Part shown: positions 6,742 to 12,969 of the stretch, one piece after another | Position numbering within the stretch: position 1 is the first letter of the stretch | Layout of the letters: the number at the start of each line of letters is the position of its first letter | From: Acinetobacter sp. ANC 3832 | GTDB lineage: Bacteria; Pseudomonadota; Gammaproteobacteria; Pseudomonadales; Moraxellaceae | DNA: 64,000 nucleotides | Direction of reading: 5' to 3' | Assembly (NCBI RefSeq): GCF_002135415.1 | Contig: NZ_NEGJ01000005.1 | Location: 1-64,000 of the forward strand | Position numbers and translations under genes: made by a program | The notes under the pieces: generated by a model | Seen by the model: the letters and a program-made list of their open reading frames with translations, nothing else | Databases searched by the model: none | Told to the model about the DNA's origin: nothing

Positions 6742-7084
6742 ATTTGCTAATAAAATTCTAAATGGTGAGAAAAAGTTTGAATTTCGAAAATCACTTTTCA
6801 AACGTGATGGAATTAAAACTGTTCTTATTTATGCAACTATGCCAATAGGCAAGGTTATAGGTGAATTTGATATAGAGCATATCATTTCGAACTCACCTCA
6901 AGAAATTTGGAATGAAACCAGTGAGTTTTCAGGTATATCAAAATCTTTTTTTGATGATTATTTTGAAAATAGAAAGATGGCCTATGCAATTAAGGTTAAG
7001 CATGTTAGGGAATATTTAAATCCACAAGCTCTAGAAGACATAAAAGTAGGACTCAAAGCTCCTCAGTCATATGTATACATATGA
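6713..7084 (+). CDS. ASCH-domain protein
   Basis: A 123-residue single-domain protein of the ASCH/PUA-like superfamily. It has the opening pattern LLSIKPEFANKILNGEKKFEFRKSLF (residues 4-29), the GIKTVLIYATMPIGKVIGEFDI strand pair, and a C-terminal P-Q-S-Y-VYI. ASCH domains are predicted RNA- or modified-nucleotide-binding modules; some act as nucleases or amidohydrolases. It starts inside the GNAT gene and the pair is a compact module. An intrinsic terminator follows 16 bases after its stop. Function in this setting is unknown. Confidence 0.75.
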   Translation: MKVLLSIKPEFANKILNGEKKFEFRKSLFKRDGIKTVLIYATMPIGKVIGEFDIEHIISNSPQEIWNETSEFSGISKSFFDDYFENRKMAYAIKVKHVREYLNPQALEDIKVGLKAPQSYVYI

Positions 7085-7100
7085 ATTAAAAACTCCAAAC

Positions 7101-7126
7101 AACCCACCCAGTGTGGGTTTTCTTTT
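7101..7126 (+). terminator. Terminator of the cI-cargo transcript
   Basis: Arms AACCCAC (7101-7107) and GTGGGTT (7113-7119) with a five-base loop, followed by TTTCTTTT. It closes the cI to ASCH transcript. Confidence 0.75.
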
Positions 7127-7198
7127 GCTTATTAAAGCATAAATAACAATTACAGTTATTTAAATTATAATTAAAGTAATATTATCTTTGATATATTC

Positions 7199-7227
7199 TT
7201 GACTATTAAAATAACTATAGTTATATT
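7199..7227 (+). promoter_or_regulatory. Predicted PL-like promoter of the recombination operon
   Basis: TTGACT (7199-7204), a 17-base spacer and TATATT (7222-7227), a strong sigma-70 match. A perfect copy of the CI operator lies across the spacer and -10. Transcription would begin near 7234 and run through the small genes, ERF and the excisionase-like gene. Confidence 0.75.
7211..7224. promoter_or_regulatory. Remote CI operator
   Basis: ATAACTATAGTTAT, identical to the central operator at 4566-4579. A degenerate copy with three mismatches lies at 7146-7159. The position across a promoter predicts repression in the lysogen and allows DNA looping with the cI-cro sites 2.6 kb away. Confidence 0.75.
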
Positions 7228-7297
7228 TATCTCACAAACAAACAAAAAACGCACCGACTCTCAAATCAAATGCGCTTTTGCTAACAACGAGGTAAGT

Positions 7298-7501
7298 ATG
7301 AAACAAAACCCTATTCAAAGTCAAACAACTCCACAAGGTACGCTGTACCAAAGCCCAACCTCTACCAACACAGTAAAGTACAAATCTAAATCAGGTTTGG
7401 TCTTAGCTTCAATAATTATCATTGTGATGTGCGTTGGGGGTCTCTTTAGTTGCACAGCTCATCAAAACGCTGTTGCAAAGATTGGGAGTGCTCAAGCATG
7501 A
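7298..7501 (+). CDS. Small membrane protein, first gene of the recombination operon
   Basis: A 67-residue protein with a polar N-terminal 30 residues, one membrane segment (SGLVLASIIIIVMCVGGLFSC, about residues 32-52) and a short tail. ATG 7298 is preferred because GAGG lies 5-6 bases upstream; the longer frame would begin inside the promoter. Its end overlaps the next start (ATGA). The function is unknown; small early membrane proteins of phages often act on host envelope or exclusion. Confidence 0.6.
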   Translation: MKQNPIQSQTTPQGTLYQSPTSTNTVKYKSKSGLVLASIIIIVMCVGGLFSCTAHQNAVAKIGSAQA

Positions 7502-8040
7502 ATACTCAAACCATTAAACAAACCCTCGCACCTGCTCAAGTCTTTGAAGCTTTAGCTAGAGGTTTAAATATCGACTATGCCGAAGTAGAAACTAACGATT
7601 GGGAGCTTTTAACTCCTCAAGCACGTTTAGGTTTTGCAGACTTCTTTGGTGGCTTCATTAAATTTCGCTTCTCTCAAGGTTTAGATAACGGCATTCAACG
7701 GGATCTAAAAGATAAAGCAGCTCAATACTTCTCTGAGTTTCTTAATTTAGATGGTGATAAAAATGAGCGCTATCGTGTAGGTAAAGATCGCCCTAGCTTT
7801 TATGTTCTTAAGCCTATTGGTCGAAGTGGAATCAACCTAGATGGTTTCGATATTTATAAAGAATCTCTAGGCAGTCTCATTCTTCTAGACAAAGCCACTG
7901 CTCCTGAATGGCTAATTAAAGCATTACTGGTTGCACGTAAAGCTAAGCGCAATGCTGAGTACAACCAAGTCTTAGAAAATATTGGCCACTTTCAAACACC
8001 AGAATATAAGAAATGGTCTAAAAGCCATCGTTCGGTTTAA
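7498..8040 (+). CDS. Hypothetical phage protein upstream of ERF
   Basis: A 180-residue cytoplasmic protein I do not recognise. It has acidic and helical parts (NDWELLTPQARLGFADFFGGFIKFRFSQG) and a beta-rich middle (FYVLKPIGRSGINLDGFDIYKESLGSLILLD). Start ATG 7498 overlaps the stop of the preceding gene by four bases. Placed just before the annealase gene, it is probably part of phage recombination or DNA metabolism. Confidence 0.55.
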   Translation: MNTQTIKQTLAPAQVFEALARGLNIDYAEVETNDWELLTPQARLGFADFFGGFIKFRFSQGLDNGIQRDLKDKAAQYFSEFLNLDGDKNERYRVGKDRPSFYVLKPIGRSGINLDGFDIYKESLGSLILLDKATAPEWLIKALLVARKAKRNAEYNQVLENIGHFQTPEYKKWSKSHRSV

Positions 8041-8051
8041 GGAGAATTATC

Positions 8052-8819
8052 ATGTCTACAAATACTCAAAACCAAATACCTGCTGAACAAAACATTAATG
8101 TGCTTCAACAAATTCAACTTGAATTAAAAGCACCGAAAAGTAAAAGAAATACATTTGGTAATTATAACTATCGTAACTGCGAAGACATTCTTGAAGCAGT
8201 TAAGCCACTTCTTCAAAAATACAATGCAACACTCATCATCACTGATGAAGTTCAAGAGATTGGACCTGTTGTCGTAGTCACAGCAAAAGTGATCCTAACT
8301 GATGCCAATGGTAAAGAAACGGTAGTCAAAGCCCATGCAGGTGTAGAGATTAGCAAGAAAGGTATGGATGTAGCTCAGACCTTTGGTGCATCGAGTTCTT
8401 ATGCTCGTAAATATGCACTCAATGGTTTGTTCTTAATTGATGATACCAAAGACTATGACTCTGATGAGTATCACAACCAAGTCAATAATGGCTCTGCCCG
8501 AAATAATAATCAGCAAAATAGACAGACACAGCAGTCTGCTCCTGCTCAAAATAACGCTCAACGTAACCAAACGCAGAATCAAAATAATCAACAATCAAAT
8601 AGCCAACAAAAGCCTAAACGTAGCCAATCCCAACTCTTTAATGATGCTTTGAATGCCATTAAAAGCACATCGGACAAAGGTGTTCTTAAAGCGGCTGCAA
8701 ATAGATTTAAAGGTACGACCTATGAAGCAGGTATTACCAATGCTTGTCGTGCTCGAGCAGATCAAATGGGATGGCCAACACAAAGTAATACTCAACAAAA
8801 CAATCAAATGCACCATTGA
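8052..8819 (+). CDS. ERF-family single-strand annealing protein
   Basis: A 255-residue protein. Residues about 15-140 match the ERF family: LQQIQLELKAPKSKRNTFGNYNYRNCEDILEAVKPLL, then VVTAKVIL and GVEISKKGMDVAQTFGASSSYARKYALNGLF, the family's core. ERF proteins anneal complementary single strands during phage recombination and genome circularisation. Residues about 145-195 are a glutamine/asparagine-rich linker, and the last 60 residues form a small helical domain that may contact SSB or a nuclease. A GGAG site precedes the ATG. No partner exonuclease gene is evident beside it. Confidence 0.85.
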   Translation: MSTNTQNQIPAEQNINVLQQIQLELKAPKSKRNTFGNYNYRNCEDILEAVKPLLQKYNATLIITDEVQEIGPVVVVTAKVILTDANGKETVVKAHAGVEISKKGMDVAQTFGASSSYARKYALNGLFLIDDTKDYDSDEYHNQVNNGSARNNNQQNRQTQQSAPAQNNAQRNQTQNQNNQQSNSQQKPKRSQSQLFNDALNAIKSTSDKGVLKAAANRFKGTTYEAGITNACRARADQMGWPTQSNTQQNNQMHH

Positions 8820-8837
8820 TGTGCTCGAGGAGAAGCA

Positions 8838-9008
8838 ATGAAATTTACATATTCTACGGCGACCCGAACACTCACTGTGTTCGGGGTAAAGATGACCCAC
8901 GTGTTTAGCAACGTCGGTGTGGGTGAAATTGAAGAACTAGTCACGGATGCAAAATTTAAAGAAGCGAACTGGAGGTCCAAGGATGGAAATTCTTATTTTG
9001 TGGCTTGA
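8838..9008 (+). CDS. Small phage protein (56 residues)
   Basis: A 56-residue reading frame starting MKFTYSTATRTLTVFGVKM and ending GNSYFVA, with a strong ribosome site (GAGGAGA) before the ATG. It is beta-rich at the start and acidic in the middle. Position between ERF and further small genes, the good start signal and tight spacing support it as real. Confidence 0.55.
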   Translation: MKFTYSTATRTLTVFGVKMTHVFSNVGVGEIEELVTDAKFKEANWRSKDGNSYFVA

Positions 9009-9066
9009 GTTTTCTATTGCGGTAAGTGGGTCTGTTTATATCAATTTTGAAATGTGGAGTTGGTGA
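8983..9066 (+). CDS. Possible 27-residue hydrophobic peptide
   Basis: A short frame MEILILWLEFSIAVSGSVY... that begins within the end of the preceding gene. GGAGGT lies 6 bases before the ATG, the best ribosome site in this operon, and the stop overlaps the next start (TGATG). It is hydrophobic enough to sit in a membrane. It could also act only as a translation-coupling leader. Confidence 0.4.
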   Translation: MEILILWLEFSIAVSGSVYINFEMWSW

Positions 9067-9491
9067 TGGAAATTAATAAAGAAAAAACTGCGTTTCTTAA
9101 TATCTATGTGAACTACAAAGATGATTCTCGAAAAATCCAATTCGATGAGGAAACAGAGCAATTCATGTGGCGTAAATACAATGTTAGCGACACTGAGGTT
9201 GAATACATTAGCATCATGAATCAACGTTGGTACGCATGGTTAGCTTGTGCAAAGAGAAAGGTGGTACCTGAAGGTTTTGTGCTTGTGCCGAAATTATTGA
9301 GTGATGAGCTAGCAGATGAGTTGGCAAGTGACGCATTTAATAATATTCAAAGCATGTTTGATTATGAGCACAGAGGATCAACAGCCACACACCGTGAACA
9401 AATTCGATTGCGATGGTGCACAAATAAAGCCAGGGAGTTTCAAGAAAACTACAAGATCATGATCGAAGTACAGGAGCAAAGTCATGATTGA
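9066..9491 (+). CDS. Hypothetical phage protein
   Basis: A 141-residue protein of unknown function. The first part is beta-rich (TAFLNIYVNYKDDSRKIQF) and the middle contains YAWLACAKRKVVPEGFVLVPKLLSDELADELA, a pattern seen in small phage proteins that hold a short conserved P-x-G-F-VLVP segment. GGAG lies 6 bases before ATG 9066; the ATG at 9054 has no site. It overlaps the next gene by eight bases. Confidence 0.6.
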   Translation: MEINKEKTAFLNIYVNYKDDSRKIQFDEETEQFMWRKYNVSDTEVEYISIMNQRWYAWLACAKRKVVPEGFVLVPKLLSDELADELASDAFNNIQSMFDYEHRGSTATHREQIRLRWCTNKAREFQENYKIMIEVQEQSHD

Positions 9492-9717
9492 GAAAATCCA
9501 AGTTGGTGACAAGATCAAAGCTCAGTTTGAAAATTTTCTAGGTCAAATTATTGTAGTGGAAGGCATTGTACGACGGATCGATGGGTCAGAAAACATTGTT
9601 GGAAATGATGCTGTAAGTCGTCACCCATTTTTTGTAAGTCTTGATGAGATTTTGGAAGTGAACAATGTGGCCATGATGCCAAATTCAGTTTTGGAAAGCT
9701 TAAAGGAGGTGTCATGA
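9484..9717 (+). CDS. Small hypothetical phage protein, beta-barrel-like
   Basis: A 77-residue protein predicted to be mostly strands (VGDKIKAQFENFLGQIIVVEGIVRRID), which suggests a small SH3- or OB-like barrel. It sits in the recombination operon and overlaps both neighbours by a few bases. Function unknown. Confidence 0.5.
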   Translation: MIEKIQVGDKIKAQFENFLGQIIVVEGIVRRIDGSENIVGNDAVSRHPFFVSLDEILEVNNVAMMPNSVLESLKEVS

Positions 9718-9983
9718 TGGGGCGATTAACTAAACTAGATAAAATGTCTATTGAACAAAGAACTGCAGAAGCAATTAAGTTTTGGGCCTCACCTGTTGAT
9801 GCTGCATTTCCTCCTGAAACAATTGCAATTACTTTTGAGGTTTCTTTACCATGGTTGCAATTAAAACGTTGTGATGGTGGTGGTATTCCTTTTATGAAAC
9901 CAGAAGGTACAAGAAAGGTTTTATATAAAAAAGCAGATGTAATTGATTTTTTCCACAGTAAAAAATTAAAACACACAGCATAG
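9714..9983 (+). CDS. Excisionase-like small DNA-binding protein
   Basis: An 89-residue protein. The C-terminal half (AITFEVSLPWLQLKRCDGGGIPFMKPEGTRKVLYKKADVIDFFHSK) is typical of MerR/AlpA-type winged helices used by excisionases: helix, turn with GGGIPF, a strand with basic residues, and a final YKKADVIDFF helix. It is the last gene before the integrase and is convergent with it, which fits a role in directing excision. AAAGGAGG precedes two adjacent ATGs (9714 and 9717). Confidence 0.65.
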   Translation: MMGRLTKLDKMSIEQRTAEAIKFWASPVDAAFPPETIAITFEVSLPWLQLKRCDGGGIPFMKPEGTRKVLYKKADVIDFFHSKKLKHTA

Positions 9984-10003
9984 GGGGATTTATTCCCCTT
10001 TTT
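9984..10003 (+). terminator. Terminator between the excisionase-like gene and integrase
   Basis: Arms GGGGA and TCCCC with a five-base loop followed by five T on the plus strand. It overlaps the integrase stop codon. Confidence 0.65.
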
Positions 10004-11216
10004 CATACCCTGAAAAAACAATATCTTCAATTTCTTGCATTGCCATTCTTAGTTTTTTATCGCTAATTTGAACATAACCTTCAGTCACATCAGATGAAAC
10101 TGTGTGATTTAAAAGTCGTTTTATTGTGTATTGGCCATAATCTAAATTTTCAGCAATAGAGCTAAATGTTCTGCGTAAATCATGAAAAGTAAACTCCACT
10201 CCACTCGCCTCTATTACTTTTGCTTTAGCTTCATATAAGTGTGTCGTATAGCCTTTCAATTTTGAACGTGGTGAAGCAAATACATAATCGTTATATTGTT
10301 GTTCTTTACGACTTTTCATTATTTCCCAAAGCCTATCACCCATAGGTAAAGTATGAGGGTCATCATTTTTAGGATCTAACGAAGTAATCCATCCATACTT
10401 TAAGTCGATTGCATCCCAAGTTAACGTTTCACATTCTTTACGTCTAAAACCTGTCAAAACTAATGTTAATAAAAAGTCTCTAACAGTATTTCGTTCTTGA
10501 CGTAAAGCTGTGAAATTCATAACAGCATTGACCCAATCACCTATTTGCTCTTGTTTAACGTAACCTTTTCTACGTTTTATTTTATTCCATGTTCGCTTTG
10601 CTTTAAGGGTCGCAACTGGATTGGTTGTATTTATTAGTGAATTATCTTGCTCATCAAGAAAGTGCTCTACAGAAAAGTTAAATATTGCTCTAAATACAGC
10701 CATTGCAATATTTGCTTGTGCCGGGCTATTTTCAGTGAGTTCTGCATATTTCTCATGTACATGGGTTCTGGTTATATCAATAAGCTTTAAATTTTTCCAT
10801 TCAGATAAGTATTGGTTCACTGCCCTGTTGTAATCTTCAAGACTTCTACTTTTTAATTTTCGATGTTTTAGATATTCATCATATGCAATAGTTAAAGTAG
10901 GTTGTTGTTTTGACACCTTATCATTGATGATTAATTGTTCTCTTTTTTCTTTTTTAATTTGGTTCGGATTGTAACCTTGCGCCATTTGTGAAAGTAAGCC
11001 CTGTGCTAAAATTCGTGCCTGAGCTAATGTTAGATTTCCATGTAGACCAATCGTAGACCTAATAGCCTTGCCATTAACTTTTTTCTCAACAACATAAGTT
11101 TTACAAGTTGTGTTAACACGAATAGCAAAACCAATTAACTCACTATCACGATAGATACCAGGCTCACTGAGATTATCTATATATGTTTTTGTGAGTTTTA
11201 TTCTTGTGTTAGCCAT
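9990..11216 (-). CDS. Tyrosine-recombinase integrase with DUF4102 arm-binding domain
   Basis: A 408-residue phage integrase. Residues about 1-90 are the arm-type DNA-binding domain (RIKLTKTYIDNLSEPGIYRD... ARILAQGLLSQMAQGYNP). Residues about 105-190 are the core-binding domain. Residues about 215-395 are catalytic, with R258 in LTGFRRKE, H345 and R348 in HDLRRT, H371 in LLNHT and the nucleophile Y381. All catalytic residues are present, so the enzyme looks intact. It integrates and, with an excisionase, excises the element. It is transcribed toward the prophage interior, with its 5' side facing ybgC, so the attachment site should lie between 11217 and 11385. Confidence 0.92.
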   Translation of the reverse strand: MANTRIKLTKTYIDNLSEPGIYRDSELIGFAIRVNTTCKTYVVEKKVNGKAIRSTIGLHGNLTLAQARILAQGLLSQMAQGYNPNQIKKEKREQLIINDKVSKQQPTLTIAYDEYLKHRKLKSRSLEDYNRAVNQYLSEWKNLKLIDITRTHVHEKYAELTENSPAQANIAMAVFRAIFNFSVEHFLDEQDNSLINTTNPVATLKAKRTWNKIKRRKGYVKQEQIGDWVNAVMNFTALRQERNTVRDFLLTLVLTGFRRKECETLTWDAIDLKYGWITSLDPKNDDPHTLPMGDRLWEIMKSRKEQQYNDYVFASPRSKLKGYTTHLYEAKAKVIEASGVEFTFHDLRRTFSSIAENLDYGQYTIKRLLNHTVSSDVTEGYVQISDKKLRMAMQEIEDIVFSGYEKGE

Positions 11217-11260
11217 AGTAGAATTAAGTTAAGCAATAATTCGCAATAATATACCTTATT

Positions 11261-11310
11261 ATTTTAGCGTCTACCATGGGTCTACAAATTTAAAAAGTCT
11301 ACATTTTAGC
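11261..11310. other. Short direct repeats near the predicted right attachment site
   Basis: GTCTAC occurs at 11269-11274, 11280-11285 and 11297-11302. ATTTTAGC occurs at 11261-11268 and 11303-11310, immediately flanking the outer copies. Such repeats next to an integrase gene suit recombinase binding or the core crossover. The matching left end is not in the window, so the core cannot be defined. Confidence 0.45.
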
Positions 11311-11385
11311 TCTTAATTACGTTTGATAAATATCAATTAAGATATTGAAATATATTACTATTTAATTTTATGACGGTACTAAAAA

Positions 11386-11793
11386 ATGGCGAACAAATTT
11401 GAATTCCAAATCCGTGTATATATTGAAGATACAGATGCAGGTGGAATTGTTTACCATGCGAACCATATTCGCTTTATGGAACGTGCCCGCACAGAATGGT
11501 TACGTGCTTCAGGAATTGACCACTATTGGCATCAAAAAGATTATAATTTCGTGGTGCATAAAATCTCACTGAAATATTCGCGCCCTATACTCATGGATGA
11601 CTTAATTACTGTTACTGCTCGTGTAGTTTCATGTAAAGCTACGTCTTTTGTATTGCAACAAAATATTTATCGTGGTGAAATCATGCTTGCTTCTGGCGAG
11701 GTTGAATTGGCATGCATTAGTGCAGAAATGAAACCTCGTAGAATTCCTGACGAAATCCGTGATTTAATTCAAAGAGAATTAGCTCACGAATAA
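11386..11793 (+). CDS. ybgC: Acyl-CoA thioesterase YbgC, first gene of the tol-pal cluster
   Basis: A 135-residue single hot-dog domain enzyme. The signature VYIEDTDAGGIVYHANHIRFMERARTEWL holds the catalytic Asp of the 4-hydroxybenzoyl-CoA thioesterase type; YbgC hydrolyses acyl-CoA or acyl-ACP and is tied to phospholipid metabolism at the inner membrane. It is 25 bases upstream of tolQ, the standard arrangement. The prophage lies directly upstream, so its native promoter region has been reshaped. Confidence 0.92.
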   Translation: MANKFEFQIRVYIEDTDAGGIVYHANHIRFMERARTEWLRASGIDHYWHQKDYNFVVHKISLKYSRPILMDDLITVTARVVSCKATSFVLQQNIYRGEIMLASGEVELACISAEMKPRRIPDEIRDLIQRELAHE

Positions 11794-11818
11794 AAAATAT
11801 TATTGGCACATGTAACCT

Positions 11819-12517
11819 ATGGCAACACAACTAGAATCATCGCTTCACATCTCAGATTTAATTTTACAAGCAAGTCCAGTGGTACAACTGGTCATGCTTG
11901 TTCTGGTCTTAGCATCCCTATTTAGTTGGTATCTGATTGCCAAGTTACATATGGGTTATAAAAAAGCCCAACAGGGTGATGAGCACTTCCAAAAAATCTT
12001 TTGGTCAGGCGCAGAACTCAATACTTTATTTAACAATGCGCAACTAAACTCTAAGCGTGAAGGATTGGAAGATATCTTTTATCAAGGTTTAGGTGAATTT
12101 TTTAAACTTAAAAAATGTCATGCCGATACTGCGCAAATGGTTGAAGGTACAGAACGTATTTTACGTGTCGGTTTAAGTCGTGACCAAAGCCGTCTAGAGC
12201 AAGGATTAAGCGCCCTTGCCAGTATTGGTTCAGTTGCACCTTATATCGGTTTATTTGGTACCGTTTGGGGCATTATGAATGCCTTTATTGGTTTAGCTCA
12301 GGTTGACCAAGTTACTTTAGCAACGGTTGCCCCTGGTATTGCAGAAGCATTAATTGCAACCGCAATTGGTTTATTTGCTGCAATTCCTGCTGTATTGGCA
12401 TTTAACCATTACACATCTAAAGGCGAAGAAGTTTATTCTGACCGCGCATTATTTTCAGAAGAAATGGTGGCGCTATTACAACGTCAGTCTGTGGGAACTA
12501 CACAGGAAACTGAATAA
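11819..12517 (+). CDS. tolQ: TolQ, proton channel subunit of the Tol-Pal system
   Basis: A 232-residue inner-membrane protein of the MotA/TolQ/ExbB family. Membrane segments lie near residues 20-42, 135-160 and 170-195, with the family core GLFGTVWGIMNAFIGLA and TVAPGIAEALIATAIGLFAAIPAVLA. With TolR it uses the proton gradient to energise TolA for outer-membrane constriction at division. It overlaps tolR by one base (TAATG). Confidence 0.95.
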   Translation: MATQLESSLHISDLILQASPVVQLVMLVLVLASLFSWYLIAKLHMGYKKAQQGDEHFQKIFWSGAELNTLFNNAQLNSKREGLEDIFYQGLGEFFKLKKCHADTAQMVEGTERILRVGLSRDQSRLEQGLSALASIGSVAPYIGLFGTVWGIMNAFIGLAQVDQVTLATVAPGIAEALIATAIGLFAAIPAVLAFNHYTSKGEEVYSDRALFSEEMVALLQRQSVGTTQETE

Positions 12518-12966
12518 TGGCGATTCAACGTTCTGGACGCTTTGAGCGTATTAAAAAACCATTAAAAAGTGATATGAACGTCGTACCTTATATTGACGTG
12601 ATGTTGGTTTTATTGGTCATCTTTATGGTGACAGCCCCTATGATTACCACAGGTGTTGATGTGGATTTACCACAAGCAAATAGCACGCCTATCGAATCTA
12701 AAGAAAATCTCGCGATTGTAACTTTAGATAAACAAGGTCGTTATTTGCTGAAAGATAATGACCATAAAGATGAAGCTTTAACACTTGAACAGCTTAAAGA
12801 TGCACTCAATAAAGCACAAACTGATTCTGAAACACAAAAACAGAAATTCAGTGTTTTAGTGAATGGGGATAAAGAGCGACCATATGGTGATGTCATGAGT
12901 CTCATGGCAGCTTTACAAGATGCAGGTTTAAGCCAAGTTGGATTACTGACAGAGCCGTTAAAGTAA
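12517..12966 (+). CDS. tolR: TolR, partner of TolQ
   Basis: A 149-residue ExbD/TolR protein: short cytoplasmic start, one membrane helix (residues about 23-42) with the proton-carrying Asp27 in VPYIDVMLVLL, then a periplasmic domain ending SQVGLLTEP. It acts in the TolQRA motor. Its start overlaps the tolQ stop and tolA follows after three bases. Confidence 0.95.
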   Translation: MAIQRSGRFERIKKPLKSDMNVVPYIDVMLVLLVIFMVTAPMITTGVDVDLPQANSTPIESKENLAIVTLDKQGRYLLKDNDHKDEALTLEQLKDALNKAQTDSETQKQKFSVLVNGDKERPYGDVMSLMAALQDAGLSQVGLLTEPLK

Positions 12967-12969
12967 GTT

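Larger units (their letters stand above)
1..11310. mobile_element. Right part of a lambda-like prophage
   Basis: The stretch has the architecture of a temperate phage early region: leftward cro, cII, replication gene and antiterminator; rightward cI; a recombination operon; and an integrase at the edge facing chromosomal ybgC. The left end lies outside the window, so structural genes and attL are not visible. The right boundary is placed at the short repeats upstream of the integrase and is an estimate. Two genes at the extreme left run on the plus strand and are probably cargo. Whether the prophage is complete cannot be judged here. Confidence 0.85.

Noticed and set aside
9548-10030. Minus-strand frame of 160 residues
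   Set aside because: It is antisense to two well-packed phage genes and runs across the terminator and the integrase end, with no ribosome site.
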